Positions 1 to 7,369 are shown, numbered from the stretch's first letter. The stretch: 40,533 nt of DNA from JAHWJR01 sp035942035 (GCA_035942035.1 DASZDK010000060.1:1-40533), one strand, 5' to 3'. Numbers and translations are program-made. Notes: generated by a model not told the origin, from the sequence alone.

Positions 1-1254
1 CCGGCGGTGACCCTCGACGACTACCGGGCTCGCCTCGCCCAGATCCGCGAGGACTCCGACCTGCAGGCCGTGCACCTGCGCCATCCGATGATCGGCATCT
101 GGGACGACCATGACCTGGCCGACAACGCCTGGCGGGGCGGGGCCAAACACCACGACCCGACGACGCAGGGTGAGTGGTCGACGAGAGTGGCTTCCGCCGC
201 CCGCGCCCGCCAGGAGTGGTTTCCCGCCCGCCTGCGGGACCGGGCCGACCCGCTCGTCACCTGGCGCTCCGTGGCCGTGGGTGACCTGGTGGAGTTGGTG
301 CTGCTGGACACCCGCCTGGCAGGGCGCGACCTCCACGCCGGAGAAGAGGCGGCCAAGCCCCTGCACGACCCCTCGAGATCGCTGCTGGGCGACGAGCAAC
401 GAGAGTGGTTGCGCACCCGGCTGCTCGACGCCTCCCGCCCCTGGGCCGTGGTGGCCAGCGGCGTGGTGGTCAACTCCCTGTGCCTACCCGTGCCGTCCAC
501 CCGATGGCTCAACCCCCTGCTGCCCAACGGCTACGCCGCCCTCGACGGCCAGATGCTTCACGACGACCAGTGGGACGGCTACCCGGCCGAGCGGGAGCGC
601 GTGGTCGGCTGGATCGAGGAGCGGGCCCGGGCGGGCGGGCGGGCGGTGCTGGTCTCGGGCGACGTGCATTCGTCCTGGGCGTTCGAGGGACCGTGCCGGG
701 ATGGTGATCCCGTAGCCGTCGAGCTGACCGTCCCGGCGGTGTCGTCGGCGGCCATGGCCCGGGGGCACTACCCGGGAGCGTGGCGGGTGCTCGATCGAGC
801 GGCCAAGCGCATGGACCACGTCCGCTGGGCCGAGGTCACCGAACGTGGCTACGTGGTGCTCGACGTCACGCCCGACGAGGTTCGCGCCGAGTGGTGGTTC
901 GTCCATCCCTACCACGACCAGCCGGCCCGCAGCGCAGAGCTGGGGACGACCCTCGTCAGCCCCAGAGCCGACTGGCCACCCCGCTTCCATGCCTCCGGCG
1001 ACCGTGTCAGCGAGCTCTCGCGCCCGGGCCTGCCCGAGCCACTCCCGCCCCGGCCCGACGACCTGCCGGCGCTGCGTCGCCGTCGCCGGGCTCGCATCGC
1101 CGTTGAGCTGCTCGGCGCCGGCTTGGTGGCCGCTGTGCCGATCGCACTCGCCTACGCCCTCGCCGCTGACTCTCCGCTAAAGCGCCACCGCACCCCTCCA
1201 GCGCTGTCCACGGACCGGCGACCGTCGTTCTGGCCGAGCCGATGCCGTCGATGA
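1..1254 (+). CDS. PhoD-type alkaline phosphatase/phosphodiesterase, 5' truncated by window
   Basis: The reading frame is open to the window edge, so the N-terminus is missing and the GTG at 7 need not be the start. Motifs of the PhoD metallophosphatase family are visible: WDDHDLADN near the beginning, LLDTRLAGRD in the middle and VSGDVHSSWAF further on, each carrying metal-binding Asp/His residues. Family members hydrolyse phosphate mono- or diesters and are usually exported. The C-terminus has a basic run followed by a hydrophobic stretch (ELLGAGLVAAVPIALAYALA) that may be a membrane anchor. The final 25 or so residues are Arg/Pro-rich and look unnatural, so the 3' end may have been altered where the decayed region begins. 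Family is clear; substrate is unknown. Confidence 0.85.
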   Translation, partial: PAVTLDDYRARLAQIREDSDLQAVHLRHPMIGIWDDHDLADNAWRGGAKHHDPTTQGEWSTRVASAARARQEWFPARLRDRADPLVTWRSVAVGDLVELVLLDTRLAGRDLHAGEEAAKPLHDPSRSLLGDEQREWLRTRLLDASRPWAVVASGVVVNSLCLPVPSTRWLNPLLPNGYAALDGQMLHDDQWDGYPAERERVVGWIEERARAGGRAVLVSGDVHSSWAFEGPCRDGDPVAVELTVPAVSSAAMARGHYPGAWRVLDRAAKRMDHVRWAEVTERGYVVLDVTPDEVRAEWWFVHPYHDQPARSAELGTTLVSPRADWPPRFHASGDRVSELSRPGLPEPLPPRPDDLPALRRRRRARIAVELLGAGLVAAVPIALAYALAADSPLKRHRTPPALSTDRRPSFWPSRCRR

Positions 1255-1462
1255 ACGCGGCATGGAAGAACAGGTAGCTGAGCAACTCCTCGGGGTCCGG
1301 GTGGCCAGCGAGGCAAGCAACAGCTGCTTGGCCATGTGTTCTCCTTCGTGTGAGGCGGCCGCGCTGGCCGGGTTCACCCCGGGCCGCAGTAGAAATCCAA
1401 CTCTCGACATGGCCGGCGGAGACTTCTCGGCGATGAGTTCAGGGGTCGCCCCCACCGTGTAG
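1180..1462 (-). other. Gene-poor junction with a possible minus-strand gene fragment
   Basis: No intact gene is visible between the phosphatase stop and the sigma fragment. On the minus strand, about 1340 down to 1180, one frame reads LAGHPDPEELLSYLFFHAAF then IDGIGSA, with protein-like composition but no start codon and an implausible continuation into the phosphatase gene. It could be the C-terminal scrap of a lost gene; the SYLFFHAAF pattern loosely recalls patatin C-termini, which is a guess. Confidence 0.2.
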
Positions 1463-1639
1463 CCGTGCCCCTGGGAGGAGCTCAGCTACCAGGAGGTGGC
1501 TGAGGTGCTGGACGTGCCCATCGGGACGGTGCGCTCACGGCTGCACCGCGCCCGTCACCATCTCCGGGAACTGATGGGTCCCTGCGGGCAAGAGCCTGAT
1601 GACAACCCGCAGCGAGCCGAGGGGGGGTGCCGACCGTGA
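1463..1639 (+). pseudogene. ECF sigma factor fragment (region 4 only)
   Basis: A 58-codon frame opens just after an in-frame TAG at 1460-1462. It contains ELSYQEVAEVLDVPIGTVRS followed by RLHRARHHLRELM, the hallmark helix-turn-helix of sigma-70 region 4 in ECF sigma factors, which binds the -35 element. Region 2, which binds core RNA polymerase and the -10 element, is absent and not found in other frames upstream, so the fragment should be non-functional. Its TGA (1637-1639) overlaps the GTG at 1636 of the next frame, the layout normally seen for a sigma/anti-sigma pair. Region 4 identity is secure; classification as a remnant follows from the missing start and N-terminal half. Confidence 0.8.
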
Positions 1640-2414
1640 CCGACGACTTCGACGTGGAACTCCTCAGGCGGCTTCGCCCGCCCACCGATGGTCCCGACCG
1701 GGCGCTCGTCCAACGTGAGAGGAACGCCCTGATGGCCGTCATCCAGCAAGCTCCCGAGCCGGCACCATCGCCTCCGCCCCGCCGCCGGCGAGCGAGGTGG
1801 ACGGTGCCTGGAGTTGTCCTGGCTCTCGGAGTTACCACCGCCACCGGTGGGCGGTGGTCAGTCGTGAGGAGGCCGACAACACCGTCAACACCGTCTCGTT
1901 CGCATGCGTCGCCGACGAGGGCCGCGTCACCTCGGTGCTGCCGAACGACGGCACGTCGCCGATCGACGCGTGCGCTCGGGCATGGGAGTCCGGGTCCATG
2001 GCGCAGGCAGTCACGCAAGCCCCGCCGCTCACGGCCTGTGTCTCCTCCACGGGCGTTGTCACCGTGATCGAGGCAACAGGCGAGCAATCGTGCGAGGCCG
2101 CCGGCATGGCTGCGTGGGACGACCTGGCGGACTTCGAGGCCGCCGGACGGGCGGTCCGCTCGGTGCGGGTGGCGTTCCATGACCGCCATGCAGCCACCGG
2201 CGACGGCTGTGCCGAAGAGTCGGAGTGGCGGGACCTGCTCGAAGCCGAGCTACGGGACCAGGGGACAAGCGACTGGGCCATCGAAGCCGACCAGATCGAG
2301 CCCGACCGCCACTGCTACGACGTCAGCGAGATCGTCCCCTCGACCCGGACCATCGTGCTCATCGGGACCCCGGGCGAGCATTCCATAGGCTGCGATCCTC
2401 TCACTGGTTGCTGA
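1636..2414 (+). pseudogene. Frameshifted membrane protein, probable partner of the lost sigma factor
   Basis: The first frame (GTG 1636, overlapping the sigma stop) encodes a short cytoplasmic segment, FDVELLRRLRPPTDGPDRAL, then a Pro/Arg-rich linker and a hydrophobic helix WTVPGVVLALGVTTATGG. Near 1850-1865 the sensible coding jumps to the +2 frame (SREEADNTVNTVSFACVADE onward), which runs to TGA 2412-2414. The rejoined product would be about 258 residues with one membrane helix and a Cys-rich external domain (about nine Cys). Position after a sigma fragment suggests an anti-sigma factor, but no zinc-binding anti-sigma domain is visible. One indel in the read or a real mutation could explain the break. 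Confidence 0.6.
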
Positions 2415-2438
2415 GGTCCGGCCCGGTGCTTGAGTTGC

Positions 2439-2465
2439 CCTGGGCCGGCCTTGTGCCGGCCCAGG
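2439..2465 (+). terminator. Intrinsic terminator hairpin
   Basis: A perfect 11-bp stem (CCTGGGCCGGC / GCCGGCCCAGG) with a 5-nt loop CTTGT lies 24 nt after the stop of the frameshifted gene and is followed by TTCTCCT. It fits a factor-independent terminator for the sigma/partner unit. Confidence 0.7.
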
Positions 2466-2984
2466 TTCTCCTATGGGGCAACCAGTCGAAAGCCGCTCTT
2501 GACTCGGAGGCTCACGTCGGTCGGAATCCCGCCCAGCGGGCACGTTGATGGGGCATGGGCTGATACGGAAGACGACGTACGAGTGGATCGCCCGACCTGA
2601 CCGCCCAGACGGAGAGGCGCCCGTTCGGAGGTTGCCGGATGATCATCGGCCCCACCACCAGAGATCGGGCGTCGCTAGCGGGCCCCGTCGCTGCAGAATG
2701 GGACATGGCTGTCGTGCGTCGCTTGCGAGCCTCCTGGCGCACGCGGGCGTGACCGAAACCGTGGACCACCTCCGTGGGTTGCCATACGAGGTCCGCATCG
2801 CCCCCGACGTGATGTCCCGGTTGGAGCGCTGCGATACCTGACTCTGGCGCGCCAAGTAGCCGGCTCGACGGCGGGCGCGGCTAGCGCGAACAGGTGGTCG
2901 GCGCGCTGGTCCGCCCCTCGGCAGGGATGTAGCACCGGTCGGCTCTGCCCGCTGGAGGGCACCTCGCCGCGCCAAACGGGACGG
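2466..2984. other. About 520 bases with no convincing gene
   Basis: Frames of up to about 100 codons exist on both strands (for example 2545-2841 on the plus strand), but none has a ribosome-binding site, a promoter hexamer at its start or a recognisable domain. The plus-strand frame ends in a fairly protein-like stretch, VTETVDHLRGLPYEVRIAPD, which could be the end of a degraded gene. The stretch sits in the accessory patch between the terminator at 2465 and the lipoprotein promoter. Confidence 0.4.
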
Positions 2985-2990
2985 TAGGGT
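2985..2990 (+). promoter_or_regulatory. -10 hexamer TAGGGT of the lipoprotein gene
   Basis: TAGGGT ends 7 nt before ATG 2998, the spacing expected of a leaderless transcript; this favours ATG 2998 over GTG 2995. Confidence 0.5.
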
Positions 2991-2997
2991 CATCGTG

Positions 2998-3390
2998 ATG
3001 GGGAGGACGCCACAACGGCGGTTCGCACTGACCTTCTCTGCGCTGGTAACGCTGACGGTGTCGGTCGCAGCATGCGGCGACGATGATGCGGCAACTGGCA
3101 CTGAGCCTGATACCACCGACCGTGCGGCCTTCTGCACGGATGCGCCAGACCCCTCCGTAGAGCTCGCTGAGCGCTACGTCGGCTCCGCTGAACACGTCGA
3201 GGATCTACGCCGACTCCGCTCGCAAGCACCCACCGAGCTCGGCGACGATCTCGATCTCATCACCACGCACTTTGACAACACCGTCGATCCTTCTGACCCG
3301 GACTCCCAGCTCACCGAGAACTTTCCCGAAGACGTCAATGCAGCGATTGCGCGGGTCACCGCGTACATCGATGAGAACTGCGGCGAGTAG
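2998..3390 (+). CDS. Small putative lipoprotein of unknown function
   Basis: A 130-residue protein with a lipoprotein signal peptide: basic start (MGRTPQRR), hydrophobic core (FALTFSALVTLTVSV) and lipobox VAAC with Cys26 as the lipidation site, followed by an acidic linker GDDDAATGTEPDTTD. The mature part is acidic and probably helical, with two more Cys (FCTDAPD and the C-terminal ENCGE) that could form a disulfide. No family recognised. ATG 2998 was chosen over the adjacent GTG 2995 because TAGGGT lies 7 nt upstream of the ATG. It is the only apparently intact gene of the decayed patch. Confidence 0.65.
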   Translation: MGRTPQRRFALTFSALVTLTVSVAACGDDDAATGTEPDTTDRAAFCTDAPDPSVELAERYVGSAEHVEDLRRLRSQAPTELGDDLDLITTHFDNTVDPSDPDSQLTENFPEDVNAAIARVTAYIDENCGE

Positions 3391-3597
3391 CGCCGATTGC
3401 CGGCTCCCAGCGCCAGGTGTCACACCGATCGGTTGATCGGCGCGCCGGTTAACAGGACGACGGAGGCGGACCCCCGGCTAGCGGCACTCGGTGCGCCGGC
3501 CATTCCGCCGGATGCCGGAGTAGCCGGGTCCACGCGCCGAAGATCGCCGGGTCGCCGAGGGGCGACGCCACCAGAGAACAGGGCATAGGCGCCGGAA

Positions 3598-4110
3598 CGA
3601 GGGGTCAAGGTTGGACGGCACCAGTGGACGGTGCCGTCCGGTGACGCCGAGAACACGAAGCCCTCAGCGGCCAGCTCGGTCCGCAGGCGGTCTTGGACGA
3701 GCGCCAGGGCGCACACATGCACGGCGGTGCCGACCACCCGGCGCAGATCGCCGGGTCTGCTTGCTGGTGCTCGCCGAGTACCCCTTCTTGGCCAGTGCCC
3801 GGTAGAAGTGTCGAGGTCCTCCGGGGTGGTCTGGGTGACGCGCCGGGCGGCCCCAGGGCGGGATGATCCGGTTCTCGGCGACCCGGCGGTAGCCACGGAG
3901 CGTCGAACGCTCGAGTCCCTCGCTCGCCGCCTGCTCCAGGCCCCGCTCCAACGGCTCAGAGAGGATGTGGGCGCCTGACTGCACCCGCCCCTGGCCGGCC
4001 TCGACGATGAGCTCGGCCAGCTTGGCGTCGGCCTCCCGGGCGTTGTTATGGAACACCACGCTGCGCTGCCGGGGCCGGCCGATGAGCGAGTCGAGTTCGG
4101 CGTCGATCCG
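3598..4110 (-). pseudogene. Tyrosine recombinase (phage/ICE-type integrase) remnant
   Basis: Starting next to the 3' end of tRNA-Lys and reading away from it, the minus strand encodes, across at least three frames, pieces of a tyrosine integrase. The first piece is a helical segment (VVFHNNAREADAKLAELIVE). Then comes a SAM-like core-binding domain (STLRGYRRVAENRIIPPWG, then VTQTTPEDLDT, then FYRALAKKGYSASTSKQT). The last is a catalytic-domain scrap, GFVFSASPDGTVHWCRPTLT. Frames change near 3860, 3810 and 3755, and the stretch that should carry the first catalytic Arg is missing; no RHxxR...Y set is present. Position and orientation match an element that integrated into the tRNA gene. Inactive beyond doubt if the read is correct. 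Confidence 0.75.
3613..3639. repeat. Perfect 10-bp inverted repeat
   Basis: GGACGGCACC and GGTGCCGTCC flank a 7-nt spacer inside the integrase remnant. It may reflect rearrangement during decay or chance within GC-rich sequence. Confidence 0.4.
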
Positions 4111-4113
4111 CAG

Positions 4114-4186
4114 TGGGCCGCCCGGGTCTCGAACCCGGCACCTTGGGATTAAAAGTCCCCTGCTCTACCTGCTGAGCTAACGGCCC
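4114..4186 (-). tRNA. tRNA-Lys (anticodon TTT)
   Basis: Read on the minus strand, a 73-nt cloverleaf is complete. The acceptor stem GGGCCGT pairs with GCGGCCC (one G-T pair) and is followed by discriminator A. The D-arm is GCTC..GAGC, the anticodon loop CTTTTAA has TTT at positions 34-36, and the T-arm CCGGG-TTCGAGA-CCCGG is perfect. The 27-43 pair is mismatched (G/A). No CCA is encoded (ACT follows instead), so CCA must be added enzymatically. The 3' end abuts the integrase remnant, making it the probable attachment site. Confidence 0.95.
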
Positions 4187-4250
4187 GGAGCCGCTGGTCA
4201 CCCTACCCTCGCGGCCTGCCTCTTCCCGGGGCGCAGCCGGGCGCCGGCGG

Positions 4251-4256
4251 TAGGCT
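4251..4256 (+). promoter_or_regulatory. -10 hexamer TAGGCT of the zinc-finger gene
   Basis: TAGGCT ends 8 nt before GTG 4265; no Shine-Dalgarno sequence lies between them, consistent with leaderless initiation. Confidence 0.5.
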
Positions 4257-4264
4257 TGACGCCC

Positions 4265-4432
4265 GTGGAGGCGGACCTGAACCGGCTGGAGGCCGAGCTG
4301 GGTGACGTGGAGCACGCCCTGACCCGCCTCGACGCCGGCACCTACGGCAGCTGCGAGGTGTGCGGCTCGGCCCTCGGCGACGACGTCCTGCAGGGGGCGC
4401 CTGCTGCCCGCCGCTGCGCCGATCACAGCTGA
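4265..4432 (+). CDS. Small TraR/DksA-type zinc-finger protein
   Basis: A 55-residue protein: an N-terminal helix (MEADLNRLEAELGDVEHALT) followed by GTYGSCEVCGSAL and a final CADH. Cys30, Cys33, Cys51 and His54 form a DksA/TraR-type zinc site, with Cys replaced by His at the last position. Family members bind RNA polymerase through the secondary channel or act as small regulators; this one is much shorter than DksA and lacks most of the coiled coil, so its role cannot be predicted. GTG 4265 is supported by the TAGGCT hexamer and by the fit of the helix at residue 1. The UbiB-type kinase gene starts 7 nt after its stop, so the two are probably co-transcribed. Confidence 0.75.
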   Translation: MEADLNRLEAELGDVEHALTRLDAGTYGSCEVCGSALGDDVLQGAPAARRCADHS

Positions 4433-4439
4433 GTCCGTC

Positions 4440-5918
4440 GTGGCCCTGCGCAGGACGGCGGCCATCCCGTTGCTGGCGGCTGCCTCGGTGGTCGGCGCCG
4501 CCGGTGCCGCTGCCGCACTGCTGTCCGATGCCGACCGCCGCCTGCACCTGACCCGCAGCGCCCGGGTGTGGCGTCTCACCGCCCGCCGGGGGCTGTCATG
4601 GGGGGTGCTCAAGGTCCGGGGCCGGGGCGCCGGTGAGGAGGAGCGGGCCCGGCTCGAGGAGCGCTTCGCCATCCGCACCGCCGAGGACGTGGCCCGTGAG
4701 CTCGGCAACATGAAGGGCGTCATCATGAAGGCGGGTCAGATGATTTCGTTCATCGCCGACGGGCTGCCCCCGGACGCCAAAGCCGCGCTCGCCACCCTCC
4801 AGGCCGACGTCGAGCCCATGGCGCCGAGCCTCGCCGAGCAGGTCGTGCAGCAGGAGCTGGGGGAGCGCCTGTCCCGCCTGTTCCTCGACTGGGACCCGGT
4901 GCCGGTGGCGGCCGCCTCCATCGGCCAGGTGCACCGGGCGGTCATGCCCGACGGCCGGCTGGTGGCGGTGAAGGTGCAGTACCCGGGCGTTGACCGGGCC
5001 ATCAGGAGTGACCTCGACAACGCCGAGGTGCTCTACCGCATGTTCGCGTCGTTCGCCCTGAAGAGCCTCGACGCCAGGGCCGTGGTCGACGAGCTGCGGG
5101 CGCGGATGGGCGACGAGCTGGACTACCGCATCGAGGCCCGATGCCAGGCCGACTTCGCCGCCCGCTACCGGGGGCACCCTTTCATCCACGTTCCGGACGT
5201 GGTCCCCGAGCGGTCCACCCGGCGGGTGCTCACCAGTGAGTGGGTCGGCGGGAAGCGTTGGGACGAGTTCCTCGCCGCCAGCACGGCGGACGAGCGCCAG
5301 CGGGCGGGAGAGGTGCTGTTCCGCTTCGCCCAGGGATCGGTCCACCGCCACCGGGTCTTCAACGGCGACCCGCACCCCGGGAACTACCGCTTCCACCCTG
5401 ACGGCTCGGTCACCTTCCTCGACTTCGGGCTGGTCAAGCGCTGGCGCCCCGGCGAGCTCGAGCAGCTGATGCCGGTGCTCGACGCCCTGCTCGACGGCGA
5501 CGCCGAGGGCACCACCCGCAACCTGGTGCGTGCCGGCTTCCTCGCCGCCGACCACGGCCTCGACCCCGCCGACGTCTGGCGCTACGTCAGCGGCCCCTAC
5601 GAGCCGTACCTCCACGAGGAGTTCACCTTCACCCGCGAGTGGACCGGCCAGGCGCTGGCCCGTGCCCTCGACGTGGCCGGCCCGTCCGGAGCCGTGGTCC
5701 GCAGCCTCGACATGCCGTCGTCGTTCGTGATCCTGGACCGGGTGGTGTGGGGCATGTCCGCCCTGCTGGGACGCTTGGAGGCGCGGGCAAAGTGGCGCGC
5801 CATCCTGGCCGAGTACCGCAAGGGTGGCCCGCCGGCAACCCCGCTCGGCGAGGAGGTCGCCCGATGGCTCGAGGCCCGGCCCACGGAGGAGGGCGCTACA
5901 GCTGGCGGGGGACGGTGA
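4440..5918 (+). CDS. ABC1/UbiB (AarF) family atypical kinase-like protein
   Basis: The 492-residue protein begins with a hydrophobic N-terminal segment (IPLLAAASVVGAAGAAAALL), then carries the ABC1/UbiB signature. This consists of KAGQMISF (the family KxGQ motif), AAASIGQVHRA (Ala-rich nucleotide loop), VAVKVQYPGV (ATP-binding Lys), GDPHPGNYRFHPDG (catalytic loop) and FLDFGLV (metal-binding DFG). UbiB proteins are ATPases needed for quinone-lipid handling in proteobacteria and mitochondria; in menaquinone-using actinobacteria the role is not settled. Start GTG 4440 follows the zinc-finger gene by 7 nt without an obvious ribosome-binding site. Its last 23 bases overlap the 3' end of the convergent histidine-phosphatase gene. 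Confidence 0.85.
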   Translation: MALRRTAAIPLLAAASVVGAAGAAAALLSDADRRLHLTRSARVWRLTARRGLSWGVLKVRGRGAGEEERARLEERFAIRTAEDVARELGNMKGVIMKAGQMISFIADGLPPDAKAALATLQADVEPMAPSLAEQVVQQELGERLSRLFLDWDPVPVAAASIGQVHRAVMPDGRLVAVKVQYPGVDRAIRSDLDNAEVLYRMFASFALKSLDARAVVDELRARMGDELDYRIEARCQADFAARYRGHPFIHVPDVVPERSTRRVLTSEWVGGKRWDEFLAASTADERQRAGEVLFRFAQGSVHRHRVFNGDPHPGNYRFHPDGSVTFLDFGLVKRWRPGELEQLMPVLDALLDGDAEGTTRNLVRAGFLAADHGLDPADVWRYVSGPYEPYLHEEFTFTREWTGQALARALDVAGPSGAVVRSLDMPSSFVILDRVVWGMSALLGRLEARAKWRAILAEYRKGGPPATPLGEEVARWLEARPTEEGATAGGGR

Positions 5919-6498
5919 CGGGGACGTCGTTGGGGCCGACGAGCAGGACCCGGGTCTCCAGCTCCCACCGGCCGTGCTCCACGTCGAGCCACACGCCCCC
6001 GAGGTTGGGCAGCGGCGCCGGCTCGATGTCGAAGTGGCGTTCGACGCCCCGGATGACGCCTCCGTGGGTGACCACCAAGAGTTCGGCCTCGCCGTAGGTG
6101 ACGGCCAGCTCGTCGAGGGCTCGACGGGCCCGGGCGAACACCTGCGGCGGGCTCTCCCCCCCGGGCGGGCGTGGCCCTCCCGGCTGGTCCAGCGCTCCAG
6201 GCCACCGCTCGTCGATCTGTTCCCGGGTCAGCCCGGCCCACTCGCCGACGTCCCGCTCGCGCAGCCGGGGGTCAATGGCCACCGGCCCCAAGCCGAGGGC
6301 ATCGGCGAGGATGGCCGCGGTGTCCCGCGCCCGCACCAGGTCGGAGGCCACGACGGCGTCGAACCCACCGAGGGCCGGCACCGCCGCCCGGGCCTGCTCG
6401 CGGCCCAGCGACGAGAGCGGCGGGTCCGACCAGCCCTGCCAACGCCCGAGCGCGTTCCACTCCGACTGGGCGTGGCGCACCAGCAGCAGGCGAGTCAC
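5896..6498 (-). CDS. Histidine phosphatase family protein (phosphoglycerate mutase-like)
   Basis: A 200-residue member of the RHG phosphatase superfamily. The catalytic motif is LVRHAQSEWN (RHA variant, with the phosphorylated His), followed by LRERDVGEWAG (acidic region) and VVTHGGVIRGV (second catalytic His). Members range from cofactor-dependent phosphoglycerate mutases to broad phosphatases such as CobC; no feature here selects one. GTG 6498 is preceded, on the minus strand, by TAGCGT with a 7-nt gap. The 3' end overlaps the UbiB-type gene by 23 bases in the opposite direction. Confidence 0.85.
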   Translation of the reverse strand: MTRLLLVRHAQSEWNALGRWQGWSDPPLSSLGREQARAAVPALGGFDAVVASDLVRARDTAAILADALGLGPVAIDPRLRERDVGEWAGLTREQIDERWPGALDQPGGPRPPGGESPPQVFARARRALDELAVTYGEAELLVVTHGGVIRGVERHFDIEPAPLPNLGGVWLDVEHGRWELETRVLLVGPNDVPVTVPRQL

Positions 6499-6505
6499 GC
6501 CGGTG

Positions 6506-6511
6506 ACGCTA
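6506..6511 (-). promoter_or_regulatory. -10 hexamer TAGCGT of the histidine phosphatase gene
   Basis: On the minus strand TAGCGT ends 7 nt before GTG 6498, consistent with a leaderless transcript. The region to 6576 also holds the divergent promoter of the moaD-like unit. Confidence 0.5.
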
Positions 6512-6542
6512 CCCGAGCGTTCGCCGTCGCTCGGCCGGGCGC

Positions 6543-6548
6543 TAGCCT
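6543..6548 (+). promoter_or_regulatory. -10 hexamer TAGCCT of the leader ORF/moaD-like unit
   Basis: TAGCCT lies 28 nt upstream of ATG 6577. The Shine-Dalgarno GAGGAGG (6564-6570) falls between them, so this transcript would have a short leader, unlike most promoters here. Confidence 0.4.
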
Positions 6549-6576
6549 GCGCGCACCCACGCCGAGGAGGTCGATC

Positions 6577-6627
6577 ATGGCCGTGTCACCGAGCTGGGAC
6601 GCCGCCGACCAGTCCCGGCCACGCTGA
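6577..6627 (+). CDS. 16-residue leader peptide upstream of the moaD-like gene
   Basis: ATG 6577 has an excellent ribosome-binding site (GAGGAGG, 6-nt spacing) and encodes MAVSPSWDAADQSRPR. Its TGA (6625-6627) lies one base before the ATG of the MoaD-like gene, which has no ribosome-binding site of its own, so ribosomes ending here could restart there. Both frames start ATGGCCGTG. It may be a coupling ORF or simply the scar of a frameshifted start; no function is known. Confidence 0.4.
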   Translation: MAVSPSWDAADQSRPR

Positions 6628-6628
6628 G

Positions 6629-6898
6629 ATGGCCGTGCTGCGCTTGTTCGCGTCGGCGCGAGAGGCGGCCGGGACTGGCCGGGACACGGTCGAGGGCGCC
6701 ACCGTCGCCGCGGTGCTCGCCGAGGCCCGCCGCCGGTACGGCGACGGCTTCGCCGAGATCCTGGACGGGTGCGGCGTGTGGGTCAACGGCGAGCCCGCCC
6801 ACGGGGATCTTCCCGTGGGCACGGCCGACGAGGTCGCAGTGCTGCCACCCGTGTCGGGCGGCGCCGACCACACGCCGGGCCGCCGCCGGCCGCAGTAG
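6629..6898 (+). CDS. MoaD/ThiS-family sulfur-carrier protein with C-terminal extension
   Basis: The 89-residue protein has the ubiquitin-like MoaD fold signature: LRLFASAREAAGTG at the start, GVWVNGEPA in the middle and DEVAVLPPVSGG near the end. In MoaD the terminal Gly-Gly is adenylated by MoeB and thiocarboxylated to supply sulfur for molybdopterin. Here Gly77-Gly78 is followed by eleven more residues (ADHTPGRRRPQ), so the diglycine is not exposed unless the tail is removed. No other molybdenum-cofactor gene is in the window. ATG 6629 follows the leader stop by one base. Confidence 0.8.
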   Translation: MAVLRLFASAREAAGTGRDTVEGATVAAVLAEARRRYGDGFAEILDGCGVWVNGEPAHGDLPVGTADEVAVLPPVSGGADHTPGRRRPQ

Positions 6899-6918
6899 GG
6901 CCCCGCCCTCGTGGCGAC

Positions 6919-7332
6919 CTACGCCTTCTTGGTCTCCCAGAAGATCCGGTCGATCTCGGCGATGGCGTCGAGCAGTTGCTGGCCCTGGGTGGGATCGGTG
7001 GACTTCTTGGCGTCTCCCGCCAGCTTGGTGGCGGTCCAGAACTTCTCGTGCAGGTCGGGGTAGCTCTCGAGGTGGTTGGGCTTGAAGTAGTCGGTCCACA
7101 GGACCCAGAGGTGGTGCTTGACCAGATCGGCGCGCTCCTCCTTGATGAGCACCGCCCGCTCCTTGAACACCGGGTCGTCCGACCCCTGGTACTTCTCCTG
7201 GATGCCCTTCACGGACTCCGCCTCGATGCGGGCCTGGGCCGGGTCGTAGACACCGCAGGGCAAGTCACAGTGGGCGGACGCGTGGACCGGAGGACGGACT
7301 CGGTCGATGGCGGTGAGCAGTCGGGAGAACAT
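6919..7332 (-). CDS. sodN: Nickel superoxide dismutase precursor
   Basis: The 137-residue protein has a 20-residue propeptide (MFSRLLTAIDRVRPPVHASA) followed by HCDLPCGVYDP, the diagnostic Ni-hook. After cleavage His21 becomes the new N-terminus and, with Cys22 and Cys26, binds nickel. The rest (ESVKGIQEKYQG, DYFKPNHLESYPDLHEKFW) matches the four-helix SodN body. It dismutates superoxide in the cytoplasm. ATG 7332 is preceded by GAAGGAG on the minus strand at good spacing. The gene is divergent from its maturation protease across a 37-bp shared promoter region. Confidence 0.97.
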   Translation of the reverse strand: MFSRLLTAIDRVRPPVHASAHCDLPCGVYDPAQARIEAESVKGIQEKYQGSDDPVFKERAVLIKEERADLVKHHLWVLWTDYFKPNHLESYPDLHEKFWTATKLAGDAKKSTDPTQGQQLLDAIAEIDRIFWETKKA

Positions 7333-7369
7333 CGGCGCTCCTTCGCTAGACGGGCTAGATAGTGCAGGG
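7333..7369. promoter_or_regulatory. Divergent sodN/sodX promoter region
   Basis: Only 37 bp separate the two start codons. It holds the sodN Shine-Dalgarno (GAAGGAG, minus strand) and overlapping AT-richer elements, TAGATAGT on the plus strand and TATCTA on the minus strand, that could serve as -10 boxes. No palindrome suggestive of a Nur-type operator is obvious. Confidence 0.4.

Noticed and set aside
1368..1388. GC palindrome CCGGGTTC..CCGGG resembling the tRNA T-arm, as a second attachment site
   Set aside because: Only the short stem and TTC match tRNA-Lys; the loop differs and the flanks do not continue the match.
4046..4726. Minus-strand frame of 226 codons
   Set aside because: It runs through the tRNA-Lys gene and antisense to the zinc-finger and UbiB-type genes.
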